From Paraprevotella clara YIT 11840 (GTDB taxonomy: Bacteria > Bacteroidota > Bacteroidia > Bacteroidales > Bacteroidaceae): DNA of 64,000 bases. Location: NCBI RefSeq assembly GCF_000233955.1, contig NZ_JH376579.1:124001-188000 (forward strand), in the 5' to 3' direction. Each line of letters begins with the position of its first letter. The stretch's first letter is position 1. The position numbers were made by a program, and so were the translations under genes. The notes under the pieces were generated by a model, which was not told the DNA's origin, ran no database searches, and was given only the letters and a program-made list of their open reading frames with translations. Positions 9,027-17,839 of this stretch are shown one piece after another.

Positions 9027-12000
9027 ATGAAAAACAAGTTTATTCATTTCCTGATGGCCGGAGCTTTGGTCTGCTGGAGTTCCTACACGTTGCATGCACA
9101 GACTGAAGTCACAGACACTTACCTAAAGAATCCAAGTTTTGAAAACAACTTCACGGACTGGGATAATGCCGGAATGCAAACCCAAACGAATACCTCTTTT
9201 TCCAAAAAAGACGGTAATACTTACGTAGAACAATGGGTCGGACAAGGTAACAAAGTAGCTGATGCCCATGTCAGTCAAACGCTGACCTCTCTGAAAAACG
9301 GGGTCTACAAGCTGACCGTAGCCGCACAAAACATTCAGCAAAACAGTTCGGCCACACAAAGCGGAGCGTATGTCTTTGCGGATAATGAACAAGTTTCTGT
9401 CGGTGCCATCAATGACTATTCCCTGACCTTTACGGTCATTGAGGGACAAGCCACCGTAGGCTTTAAAGCTGAAAACGCCACCGGCAATTGGATCGCCTGC
9501 GATAACTTCCGGCTGTATGCTGTCAACAATGATTTAACAGAAATACAAGAAGAACTGCAACGCCGCATCGAACAGGCACAAACATTGGTTTCCGAAAAAA
9601 TGCAAAAGGATGTGCTCTCGGAACTCAATGCCGCTATTCAAGCCGCTCAACAGGAAGTGGGAGCACCCACCGACGAAAATATAGCCGAGGTTGCCGTCCG
9701 CCTGCGCAAAGCTACCACAGAAGCTCAAACGTCCATCGAAGCTTACCGAGAACTTCAAGCCGTCATTGACAAGGCACTTGAAGCATACGGTGACGGTAGC
9801 CAAAGCGGAGCAGAAGAATTCGATGCCGCCATCCAATCGGCCCAATCCACAGTAAATAACTTAGAAGCCAGCCTGGAAGACCTGGCACTTGCCGTCACCC
9901 AATTGGAAACAGCAACTTTAGCGTTTTCCTTGGCTAACGCAACCGGCACGGTTCCTACCGTAGTAACCGACACACGATATGCACGCGGCTCCACGATGGC
10001 ATTCGGACGAAGCACCATATCCGGCGTGTCCACATCCGATTTATTGGAACACGGTTTTTGCTGGAGTACTTCTCCCGATCCCACCGTTCTGGATCATCGT
10101 ACAACCGAATACCTGAACAACAACGGTTACATCTACTGGATGAAAGACCTGGAACCGTCTACCATTTATTACATACGTGCCTACGCCATGACCAAAGGCT
10201 ATGCCGTAGGCTATGGAGACGTAATAAAAGTAATCACGCTACCGGAGGGTAAAATAACATGGTCTTACAATAACGGTGGACCGGCCGATGCCAATGCACG
10301 CATCAATGCAGCCGTAGGCTCTGCCGTAGACTATTGGAACCATTTGACCAGCATACAAGGACTACATTTGACTGTCAGTTTCGGTGCAGGGACTCCCACT
10401 GCCGACTGCAGCTATGGAGGTTGGATGAGAGTAGGCCCAAATGCAAGCTACCAACGCACCGGTACTATCATGCACGAGATGGGGCATGCCATAGGCGTAG
10501 GACAACATGAAATATGGTGGAACGGCAACTTAAGGGCCAACGGTGACCGGGGCGACTGGTTAGGCGAACGGGCCAATGCAGTCCTACGGTTCTGGGACAA
10601 TAATCCGACAGCAGTCATGACCGGGGACAACACACACATGTGGCCCTATGGTATCAACGGCGCACATGAAGACACAGGAAGCGAAGTGCTGTACATAGGC
10701 AACAGCCTGATCACGCAGGGACTCGGCGAAGACGGACTTCCCCCCACCGGAGGATTTGCCACCCCCGCCTACGTATTCGAGCAGGAAGACAACGTAAAAT
10801 ACTATCTCAAGAACGAAGACGAAACAGCCGGCCTCTATACATCTTATTTAGTGGCCAATCCCAACAGTACTGCTGTCAAATGCGAAGAAATGACCGCTGC
10901 CGAAGCTACGGCAAACGACAATGCAGCGTGGTACGTCACGTTTAACCCGAAAACCTGCTACTACCAGCTTCGTAACGTGGGAACAGGACAATACTTGACA
11001 TACAATGCATCCAGAAATAAATTCCTCACGACCAATAAAGAAACTCCGACAACGACTGAAAGCTTCCAATTCATGCGCGGACGTACAGATGTCAATATCG
11101 GGACAGGCAACACCGCTGTCACAGCACGGGGCTATTGGATTATCCGGCCGGAAAAAACGCTCAATCCCCCATGCATGGGTTCTAATGCCGGAGGAAGAAT
11201 AACCAACGAAACTTTCAACATTGCCAACTCGGCTAAAGACCAACGCTGGATCATATTGTCCGGCGAAGAACTTCAGGCATTCGACACCGCAGTAAAGGAC
11301 GAACGCAAAGCTGAACTCGAAGACATGCTGACCCGTATTAAAGCATTGGCAAACACCCCGCATACCGAAGATGAAGCCGGCACGGATGCCACGCTGACGG
11401 CCAAACTGTCGGAAATCGAAGAGAAGAGCCACGACACGGAAATCACTTCAGAGGGTATCTCCTCTCTGACGGAAGAGGCCCTGGCAGCCGGAATGGCATT
11501 CCTAGCCAAAGCTACCCCGGAAAGCGTAGAGCAGCCTTTCGACATCACCTTTCTGATGTCCGACGCAGAGCTTACGGATGGAAAAGGTTGGTCTTCCACC
11601 CCTACCATATCATTCTCTTGCGGTGAGTTCTTCGAGAATACATTCGACTTCAACCAGACTGTCACAGGACTGCCAGCCGGAACTTACCAATTCAAAGGCC
11701 GAGGATTCCAACGCCCGGGAACCACAGCAGACGTGTATAAAGCTTTTATTGCCGGACAAGACGATGTGAATGCTACAATCTATGCCGGCGACAAAGAAGC
11801 CAAAATACAAAATATTGCAGCAGAGGCACAAACCAAGAAATTGGGCGGAAGCGAAACGGCCGTAGGCTCCAATCCGACCCGCTACGTACCGAACAACATG
11901 CAAGCTGCAAGCTTATATTTTGCAGCCGACCTTTATGACAACGGTGTAGTTACACAGTTGACAGAAGATGACTCCAAGCTGAAAGTCGGCATGCGCTGCA

Positions 12001-12251
12001 GTGAAACAAGCTCTAGCTATTGGTGTATATTCGATGACTTCCGTCTGTACTATTACGGAAGCATGTCTCCGGATTTCGTAACCGACATCCGTCCGGCTAT
12101 TACCGACAAGACACAGGCAGAAGACCTTTTTGCCACCCCTTCGGATGTGTACAGCCTCAGCGGTGTTTGCGTGCGTCGGCAAGCCACGTCGCTCGACGGT
12201 CTCGGACGCGGCATCTACATTGTGAATGGCCGGAAAGTCATCGTTAAATAA
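9027..12251 (+). CDS. Large secreted multidomain putative zinc metalloprotease
   Basis: A 1074-residue protein with a signal peptide (to about HAQ, residue 25). In order: a carbohydrate-binding-like beta domain (about 26-170, ending IACDNFRLYAV), helical FIVAR-like repeats (175-300), a fibronectin-like stretch (HGFCWSTSPDPT...SYIRAYA type), a protease-like domain with the zinc motif HEMGHAIGVGQH (His 483, Glu 484, His 487, His 494), a ricin/beta-trefoil-like stretch around YYQLRNVGTGQYLTYN, another helical part and a second beta domain ending DDFRLYYYGS. It ends GRGIYIVNGRKVIVK, a sorting-type C-terminus. Substrates may be host or dietary glycoproteins, which is inference. The third His is one residue later than in HExxHxxGxxH. 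The protein is monocistronic, with a terminator after it. Confidence 0.78.
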   Translation: MKNKFIHFLMAGALVCWSSYTLHAQTEVTDTYLKNPSFENNFTDWDNAGMQTQTNTSFSKKDGNTYVEQWVGQGNKVADAHVSQTLTSLKNGVYKLTVAAQNIQQNSSATQSGAYVFADNEQVSVGAINDYSLTFTVIEGQATVGFKAENATGNWIACDNFRLYAVNNDLTEIQEELQRRIEQAQTLVSEKMQKDVLSELNAAIQAAQQEVGAPTDENIAEVAVRLRKATTEAQTSIEAYRELQAVIDKALEAYGDGSQSGAEEFDAAIQSAQSTVNNLEASLEDLALAVTQLETATLAFSLANATGTVPTVVTDTRYARGSTMAFGRSTISGVSTSDLLEHGFCWSTSPDPTVLDHRTTEYLNNNGYIYWMKDLEPSTIYYIRAYAMTKGYAVGYGDVIKVITLPEGKITWSYNNGGPADANARINAAVGSAVDYWNHLTSIQGLHLTVSFGAGTPTADCSYGGWMRVGPNASYQRTGTIMHEMGHAIGVGQHEIWWNGNLRANGDRGDWLGERANAVLRFWDNNPTAVMTGDNTHMWPYGINGAHEDTGSEVLYIGNSLITQGLGEDGLPPTGGFATPAYVFEQEDNVKYYLKNEDETAGLYTSYLVANPNSTAVKCEEMTAAEATANDNAAWYVTFNPKTCYYQLRNVGTGQYLTYNASRNKFLTTNKETPTTTESFQFMRGRTDVNIGTGNTAVTARGYWIIRPEKTLNPPCMGSNAGGRITNETFNIANSAKDQRWIILSGEELQAFDTAVKDERKAELEDMLTRIKALANTPHTEDEAGTDATLTAKLSEIEEKSHDTEITSEGISSLTEEALAAGMAFLAKATPESVEQPFDITFLMSDAELTDGKGWSSTPTISFSCGEFFENTFDFNQTVTGLPAGTYQFKGRGFQRPGTTADVYKAFIAGQDDVNATIYAGDKEAKIQNIAAEAQTKKLGGSETAVGSNPTRYVPNNMQAASLYFAADLYDNGVVTQLTEDDSKLKVGMRCSETSSSYWCIFDDFRLYYYGSMSPDFVTDIRPAITDKTQAEDLFATPSDVYSLSGVCVRRQATSLDGLGRGIYIVNGRKVIVK

Positions 12252-12273
12252 ATCAGAAGTCTTGCATTCGGAA

Positions 12274-12320
12274 TAAAAAAATCTCCCGGTTACGAACCTA
12301 AACGTAACCGGGAGATTTTT
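12274..12320. terminator. Bidirectional intrinsic terminator between converging genes
   Basis: ATCTCCCGGTTACG and CGTAACCGGGAGAT form a perfect 14 bp stem, flanked by an A tract on the left and a T tract on the right. It would terminate both the plus-strand gene ending at 12251 and the minus-strand helicase ending at 12326. Confidence 0.88.
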
Positions 12321-12325
12321 CTATC

Positions 12326-14365
12326 TTATTTTTTCGGGAAACGACGCGCCCATCCTTCTTCCGAGAAGTCCGGCTCATCACCTACCAAGTCCTTTCCGTC
12401 TTGTGGCTGGAAGAACTGTTTCCAATCGTCTTTCGTATATTTCTTACCGTGCGGTGCGGTGTATCCCCGTTCTTCACGAGACGGTTTGGCTGCTTTGGAT
12501 AATTTGCTCCCACTCGGCAGACTTCGAGCAAGCTCGGTCTGCTCTCGCTTACTCGCAAATTTCCGTGCATTATCCTTGCCGCCCATATCCTTACCTTTTT
12601 TGCCCTTTCCTTTGCCGGACATGGCCTCTTCGTAGGTTTTTCCTCCACCATGTTTCTTACGGTCGCGACTGCCCTTTGCGTCACCCCCACTCCGGCCATC
12701 ACGACCGGACCGACGGTTCGACTTGCCTTCTCCGGCCTCATGAGCCTCTCCGGTAGCCACTTCCACGTTGACTTTACGTCCCTTCACCTGCACACCGGAA
12801 AGCCCGTGCAACACACGGTCGGCCTCACCGTCGGGCACCTCAAAGAAAGAAAAGCTCTTCATCAGGTCGATACGCCCGATTTCCACCTTGCCTTGCACAT
12901 GGTCGTTCACCAGCTTCATCACCTCTTTGGCATAGAAACCGTCCACCTTACCCAAATTAAGGAACAACCGGGTGTATCCCTCTTCGGGCTTGCGTCCGCC
13001 GCGTTTGCCTTTCTTGTCGCCCTTCTCCCCACGTCCCGTCGGTTCGCTGATTTCAGGCGCGTTGGCATAGTATTGCAGGAAACGGCCGAACTCCCGACTC
13101 ACCACACGCTTGATGAGGTCTTCCTTGTCGAGCCATTCCAACTTACGGTACACTTCGGGCAGGAACTGTTCGATTTCCTCCTCGTCCACCTCCACGCGCT
13201 CGATGTCGTCTATTACCTTATATAATTGTTTGGCACAGATTTCCTTGCCGCTGGGCATCTCCCCTTTGACAAACTCCTTGCCGATAACCTTTTCTATCTC
13301 GCGGATTTTGGAACGTTCGCGCGTGTGGACGATACAAATACTCGTCCCCTTCTTGCCCGCACGTCCCGTACGCCCGCTGCGGTGTGTGTAATTCTCGATG
13401 TCGTCCGGCATACCGTAATTGATGACGTGCGTCAAGTCCTCCACGTCGAGTCCTCGCGCCGCCACGTCGGTAGCCACGAGGAACTGTACGCGGTGCTGGC
13501 GGAATTTCTGCATCGTCAGGTCACGCTGTTGCTGCGAAAGGTCGCCATGCAACGAGTCGGCATTGTATCCATCCTGTATGAGCTTGTCGGCCACTTCCTG
13601 CGTCTCCATGCGCGTGCGGCAGAAGATGATGGCATAAATCTTGGGATAATAATCCACGATACGCTTCAAGGCCAGGTATTTGTCCTTGGCATGCACCATG
13701 TAATACACGTGGTTCACCGTTTCCGCTCCCTCGTTGCGCGAGCCTACCACGATTTCCTTGGCCTCGCGCAGGTACTTCTTCGAGATACGCTCTATCTCAC
13801 GGCTCATCGTGGCAGAGAAGAGCAATGTGTTATGGTTTTCGGGCACCCCGGCCAGAATCTTGTCGATACTCTCCGTGAACCCCATGGAAAGCATCTCGTC
13901 GGCTTCGTCCAACACCACGTTTTCCACATGCTCCAACGAAGCCGCCCCACGCTCCATCAGGTCGATCAGGCGGCCCGGTGTGGCCACGATGACCTGTACG
14001 CCCTTCCTCAGCGTACGGATTTGCGGTTCGATGTTCGCACCGCCGTACACCGGCAATACGCGCACACCGGGCAAGTATTTGGAGTAGTTCTCCAAATCAT
14101 CCGCTATCTGCAAACAAAGTTCTCGGGTGGGACTCAGGATGAGAGCCTGCGTCACATTGCGCGTGGCATCCACTTTCTGCAAGACGGGCAAACCGTAAGC
14201 TGCTGTTTTTCCGGTACCGGTCTGTGCCAGTGCCACAACGTCGTTATTCACTCCCAGCAAGTAAGGAATCACTTCCTCCTGTACCGGCATCGGGTTTTCA
14301 TACCCCATTTCCTCAATAGCTTGTCTGATTTCCGCAGAAACACCAAGCTCCTCAAAAGTTTTCAA
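12326..14365 (-). CDS. DEAD-box ATP-dependent RNA helicase (CsdA/DbpA-like)
   Basis: ATP-dependent RNA helicase of about 679 residues, with a TTG start at 14365 giving (M)KTFEELGVS as in relatives; the open frame continues 21 codons further to an ATG at 14428, but that part looks non-coding. Motifs: AQTGTGKT (Walker A), PTREL, TPGR, DEADEM, SAT, ARGLDV and HRSGRTGRAGKKG. A DbpA-type RNA-binding domain follows (TRLFLNLGKVDGFYAKEVMKL to VNVEVATGE), then a Lys/Arg/Gly-rich basic tail. These enzymes act in ribosome assembly, RNA decay and cold adaptation. The tail contains a 50 bp palindromic repeat that is translated in frame as REQTELARSLPSGS. A likely -7 box is at 14482-14489. Confidence 0.92.
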   Translation of the reverse strand: MKTFEELGVSAEIRQAIEEMGYENPMPVQEEVIPYLLGVNNDVVALAQTGTGKTAAYGLPVLQKVDATRNVTQALILSPTRELCLQIADDLENYSKYLPGVRVLPVYGGANIEPQIRTLRKGVQVIVATPGRLIDLMERGAASLEHVENVVLDEADEMLSMGFTESIDKILAGVPENHNTLLFSATMSREIERISKKYLREAKEIVVGSRNEGAETVNHVYYMVHAKDKYLALKRIVDYYPKIYAIIFCRTRMETQEVADKLIQDGYNADSLHGDLSQQQRDLTMQKFRQHRVQFLVATDVAARGLDVEDLTHVINYGMPDDIENYTHRSGRTGRAGKKGTSICIVHTRERSKIREIEKVIGKEFVKGEMPSGKEICAKQLYKVIDDIERVEVDEEEIEQFLPEVYRKLEWLDKEDLIKRVVSREFGRFLQYYANAPEISEPTGRGEKGDKKGKRGGRKPEEGYTRLFLNLGKVDGFYAKEVMKLVNDHVQGKVEIGRIDLMKSFSFFEVPDGEADRVLHGLSGVQVKGRKVNVEVATGEAHEAGEGKSNRRSGRDGRSGGDAKGSRDRKKHGGGKTYEEAMSGKGKGKKGKDMGGKDNARKFASKREQTELARSLPSGSKLSKAAKPSREERGYTAPHGKKYTKDDWKQFFQPQDGKDLVGDEPDFSEEGWARRFPKK
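12506..12555. repeat. Palindromic dispersed repeat, copy 1 (inside helicase frame)
   Basis: A 50-base element that matches 32193-32242, in opposite orientation, with only two mismatches. Its core is an imperfect hairpin: GCAGAC and GTCTGC arms around CGAGC-AA-GCTCG. It lies within the basic tail of the DEAD-box helicase and is read as REQTELARSLPSGS without breaking the frame. A more diverged third copy is at 45149-45219. Confidence 0.85.
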
Positions 14366-14481
14366 TACGTTAATTATTAAATTAATACACCAAAGGCAGC
14401 GCACGGCGCTTACAACATACAAAAACAACCCTTCAGTGTATCACAACGCCTGAAAACCGCCTTCCCTAAAAATTGGATGGG

Positions 14482-14489
14482 CAAAGGTA
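14482..14489 (-). promoter_or_regulatory. Promoter -7 box of the DEAD-box helicase
   Basis: TACCTTTG on the minus strand fits the TAnnTTTG -7 consensus and lies about 117 bases before the TTG start at 14365, giving a long 5' leader. Long leaders are common for cold-shock helicases, but nothing here shows regulation. No clear -33 box was found. Confidence 0.45.
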
Positions 14490-14544
14490 CGACAAATCTT
14501 CGTTTTTTTCACTTTTTTCTACGACTTATTCCACTTTTTTATCG

Positions 14545-14552
14545 TATGTTTG
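14545..14552 (+). promoter_or_regulatory. Promoter -7 box of the PfkB kinase gene
   Basis: TATGTTTG fits the Bacteroidetes -7 box and lies 29 bases before the ATG at 14581. The -33 region is a T-rich stretch without an obvious TTTG at the usual spacing. Confidence 0.5.
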
Positions 14553-14580
14553 CATTCACTTGTTTCTAAACCAGACATTC

Positions 14581-15540
14581 ATGCGCAAAGTCATCGGGAT
14601 GGGCGAAACCATCATGGACATTATCTTTCACGGGGCACAACCTACGGCTGCCGTTCCGGGCGGCTCGTCGTTCAACAGTATCATTTCCATCGGACGGGCG
14701 GGCATCCCGGCCGTTTTCGTCGGCGAAACGGGACACGACGAAGTGGGACGGCGCATTGCGGATTTCCTGAACGCCAACCATGTGGACGCCAGTTACCTGC
14801 GGATGCGCGGCGACATCCAATCCGCCGTGTCACTGGCCTTCCTCGACGAACGGAACGATGCCCATTACATGTTCTACAAACAACCGCCGCGCACGCTGGA
14901 GGATTTCATCCACCCCACGGTGGAAACCGACGACATCATACAATTCGGCTCCTATTATGCCCTCAATCCCTACATCCGCCCCCAAGTCAAATCGTTTCTG
15001 GAATACGCCCGCAGCCGGAACGCCATCCTGTACTACGACCTGAACTATCGCCGTACCTACAAAGACAGAATCCGAGAACTCCTTCCGTCCATCCACGAAA
15101 ACTTCCGGCTGGCCGACCTCGTACGCGGTTCGGCCGACGACTTCGAGGTGATGTACGGCCTGGGTGATGCGGAGGAAATCTACCGGCTGCATATCGCGCC
15201 CTACTGCCCGCTTTTTCTCTGTACCTGCGGAGCGGAAGGCGTCACGCTGTGCACACCCGAAGGAAGCTCACGCTTTCCGGTACCGCCCGTACGCACAGTC
15301 AGTACCATAGGAGCGGGAGACAACTTCAATGCCGGATTCATTTACGGGCTGATACGCTATGGTATCCGCCGCATCGACCTGCCCGGCCTGTCCTGCACAC
15401 AATGGCATCAAGCCGTCGACTGCGGCATACGGTTCGCCGCCGACGTCTGTGGTAGCATACACAACTCCATCGACGAAGAATTCGGAAAGCAGATGGCTAA
15501 GAAGCTTCAGGCCTCGTCCGGGCAAGATGTTCAGAAATAA
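14581..15540 (+). CDS. PfkB family carbohydrate kinase
   Basis: A cytoplasmic sugar kinase of 319 residues from the ATG at 14581 (MRKVIGMGETIMDIIF); the frame is open 36 codons further upstream but that region holds the promoter. The ribokinase/fructokinase signatures are the N-terminal PGGSSFNSIISIGRAG and, near the C-terminus, TIGAGDNFNAGFIYGL with the catalytic Asp of GAGD. The family phosphorylates fructose, ribose, 2-keto-3-deoxygluconate, nucleosides and similar substrates; the sequence does not decide which. The last ten bases overlap the converging gene at 15531. Confidence 0.9.
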   Translation: MRKVIGMGETIMDIIFHGAQPTAAVPGGSSFNSIISIGRAGIPAVFVGETGHDEVGRRIADFLNANHVDASYLRMRGDIQSAVSLAFLDERNDAHYMFYKQPPRTLEDFIHPTVETDDIIQFGSYYALNPYIRPQVKSFLEYARSRNAILYYDLNYRRTYKDRIRELLPSIHENFRLADLVRGSADDFEVMYGLGDAEEIYRLHIAPYCPLFLCTCGAEGVTLCTPEGSSRFPVPPVRTVSTIGAGDNFNAGFIYGLIRYGIRRIDLPGLSCTQWHQAVDCGIRFAADVCGSIHNSIDEEFGKQMAKKLQASSGQDVQK

Positions 15541-16547
15541 AAGCGCAGTCCGCCCGTCACGAAGAAATGGAAATAACCGTCCAATTCTTTCCGTTTCCCG
15601 GACTTGCCCAGTTCGCCTAAGCCATCATCGGGAAAGAACTCCCTTGCAAAGTCTTTGCCGGGAAACCAACCGAGGATGTACCCTCCGTTCAATCCTACAC
15701 CGACATGCTCGGCCAAACGGTACTCCAATCCCAACTGGAAATGCCCGCCCCAGCCATCCAAACCGTAATCCAGCCGAGAATTGTCGCGCACCTTTTCGCG
15801 CGAAAAGAATGCCCCTAACCCCAAAGCAGCCTTTGCCGACCAATAATCACTGAAAAACGTCCTGACCACAAACTCGGGTCCGATATAGAAGAAATTCATG
15901 TGAAACCGCTCGTCGGCCACCTCCGGCGGAGACGCAAGACCATAAGCCCGGGAATGGTAAGCCGAGAAAAACAGGCCGCCTCCCAGCCCTTTACGCCCCA
16001 CCCAGTCCCATCCGGCCTGCATCTCCGTGCCCCGGCGCGGATGACCCCACACGGCTGTTCCTCCGGGCGTACGCAATTCACTGGTGATGAATCCCCCTCC
16101 GGCATTCAAGTAAAGTGTGCTCGTACCGTCTTTCTTTTCATCCTTCGCGGTCTCATGATCCGAATCCGTCCAAAAACGATTCGCGGCAAGCCCGTCCAAC
16201 GCTTGGTCTACTTCCAAACGTGTACCCGGAAAACGCAACATATAACCGTCCATCCTGTACGACCGTCCCATGAAAGACGAAGATTTCTCTTTCACGGCAA
16301 AAGCGTTGCCGCCCACCTTGGCCGTCTCCACCTTGACCATGGTCTCAGCATCACTTTCCGTCCCTTTCTCCACGGAAGCACGCCCCAATACTTCGGCCGC
16401 AGGGGGCAAGGTATCCTTCGCCTCGAAAAGCCGTACGTCGTACGCCCGCGTGACGGGATAAGACTTCACCACCTCTGTCGTCACTTTCGGACTACATCCC
16501 GCGATGAAAAAAGACACACACCCAAAGACAAAAAACGTATTCTTCAT
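15531..16547 (-). CDS. Outer-membrane lipoprotein with C-terminal beta-barrel-like domain
   Basis: I do not recognise the family. The ATG at 16547 gives MKNTFFVFGCVSFFIAGCSPK, a lipoprotein signal with lipobox IAGC; an ATG at 16562 would add five residues. The first part (to about residue 110) is a small domain with VRLFEAKDTLPPAAEVLGRASVEKG, which suggests a periplasmic beta domain. The remainder contains repeated alternating aromatic/glycine strands (YLNAGGGFITSE, AGWDWVGRKGLGGGLFFSAYHS, HFQLGLEYRLAEHVGVGLNGGYILGW) and ends GGLRFYF, as in small outer-membrane barrels. It converges with and overlaps the PfkB gene by 10 bp. A possible minus-strand -7 box (TAATTTTG, 16658-16651) lies about 104 bp upstream. 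Confidence 0.7.
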   Translation of the reverse strand: MKNTFFVFGCVSFFIAGCSPKVTTEVVKSYPVTRAYDVRLFEAKDTLPPAAEVLGRASVEKGTESDAETMVKVETAKVGGNAFAVKEKSSSFMGRSYRMDGYMLRFPGTRLEVDQALDGLAANRFWTDSDHETAKDEKKDGTSTLYLNAGGGFITSELRTPGGTAVWGHPRRGTEMQAGWDWVGRKGLGGGLFFSAYHSRAYGLASPPEVADERFHMNFFYIGPEFVVRTFFSDYWSAKAALGLGAFFSREKVRDNSRLDYGLDGWGGHFQLGLEYRLAEHVGVGLNGGYILGWFPGKDFAREFFPDDGLGELGKSGKRKELDGYFHFFVTGGLRFYF

Positions 16548-16562
16548 TGCATTTTGCTTCAT

Positions 16563-17272
16563 CGTTACACATGAGTATGAATTTCCCTTTTGGGAGAAGC
16601 GAGCAGAAACAATTCTCTACAAGTCTCCCCACAGACTAAAAAGTTCCTTCCAAAATTATCATTTTTATTTTTAAGAAACAACATCATACCGCACTTTTAT
16701 GTCAAACGGTAACAAACTGTCAGCCTTTCTTCGCAAAAAAGGGACAAAAAAAATGATTTCCGGAAGCAGCCGGAAAGACTTTTTGCATATTTATGCGCAT
16801 ATTCCACCGATTTTCACATAAAAAACCGCATATATGCAAATCAATCACAAGAGAATGATTTTCCGTTTGGCTGAAAGCGAAAAATTTTTCTCCGCATAAC
16901 TTTCCAAACCTAACCGCAGAAAAAGGAAAACGGCCCGTGTGAACCCCAAAAAGAGGTCTCGAAAAAGCGGATTTTCCACCTATTTGCCCCGTTCCGGACC
17001 TCACGAAATTCCTGTCACATCTCCATGAAAATCCACATGATGCTTACCCATAACCTCATGGCATGCTACGCTACAACTCTCACAGGGCTTCGGAAAGAAA
17101 GCAAAAAAAGAAAACGAACGACATTACGTCAAAAGGAAAACCGCCATGGCTGGCGTATTCGCAGGCGAAGCCCTATCCGGAATGATATGGGCCATTCTCA
17201 GAGAGTTGAATCTGACACTTTGACAAAAAGTAAATCCGGTCTTTTCCCTCCGTGCCGTGAGCTTCGGGAAAA
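16563..17272. other. Long AT-rich intergenic region without a recognised gene
   Basis: About 710 bp separate the LOG-family gene from the downstream lipoprotein gene on the same strand. Two short open frames (16720-17004 minus, 17025-17291 plus) have no recognisable protein features. The region holds a possible -7 box for the lipoprotein gene (16651-16658), an imperfect inverted repeat (TTTGCATATTTATGCG at 16782-16797 and CGCATATATGCAAA at 16827-16840), and a fragment (GATTTTCCGTTTGGCTGA near 16857) resembling the repeats at 33.7 and 48 kb. A small RNA is possible but not shown. Confidence 0.5.
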
Positions 17273-17806
17273 TTACGCCAAGACAGCCTGAAGCTCATCC
17301 CACGAACGTGCCACGACAAGGTATTGCTCCAAGGGAACATTGACGAAACCTCGCCGGTCCATCTCCTGCAACACCGCAACCAGCCCGTCCCAAAATCCGT
17401 CTAAAGCAAACAAAACCACTTTCTTCCGGTGATAGCCGATACTATTTGCAGCCATCACGGTGAACACCTCGTCCAGCGTCCCGACACCGCCCGGCAAAGC
17501 AACCAGCACGTCGCTACGCTCCACCATAATGGCTTTACGGTCGCTCAAATCGTGACACGGTACCACCTCGTCCACATAACGGCTCACGCGCCGGCGCGCT
17601 TCCAAGACAGACGGTACAATGCCCACCACATGCCCACCGGCATCTTTCACTCCGCGTGCGGCGCTCTCCATCAGACCGGAATCGGCTCCGCCATACACCA
17701 ACGTCAGGCCGCGCTCCCCCACGAGGCGGCCAAAAGCCCCGGCCAAGTCATAATAGCTTGCCTCAAGCCGGTCCGAAGCGGCACAAAAAAGACCGATAGA
17801 TTCCAT
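17273..17806 (-). CDS. LOG family protein (TIGR00730 Rossmann-fold, nucleotide 5'-monophosphate phosphoribohydrolase-like)
   Basis: A protein of 177 residues from the ATG at 17806 (MESIGLFCAASDR, matching the usual 'I.VFCGSS' start); an ATG at 17833 would add nine residues. The family signature PGGVGTLDEVFTV is complete, with the GGADSGLMESAARGVKDAGG segment before it. Characterised members release the base from cytokinin-type or other nucleoside monophosphates; bacterial roles vary. The stop of the upstream LuxR-type regulator at 17840 leaves 33 bp, so the two are probably co-transcribed. Any functional link to that regulator is inference. Confidence 0.88.
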   Translation of the reverse strand: MESIGLFCAASDRLEASYYDLAGAFGRLVGERGLTLVYGGADSGLMESAARGVKDAGGHVVGIVPSVLEARRRVSRYVDEVVPCHDLSDRKAIMVERSDVLVALPGGVGTLDEVFTVMAANSIGYHRKKVVLFALDGFWDGLVAVLQEMDRRGFVNVPLEQYLVVARSWDELQAVLA

Positions 17807-17839
17807 GTCTGCCTGATTTAAAGGAAAAGGCATCCGCCT

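Noticed and set aside
13226-14380. Long plus-strand open frame opposite the DEAD-box helicase
   Set aside because: The helicase motifs on the other strand are complete; this frame has no family features.
16720-17291. Two short open frames in the 710 bp intergenic region (minus 16720-17004, plus 17025-17291)
   Set aside because: Neither has a recognisable motif, signal peptide or plausible initiation context, and the composition looks non-coding.
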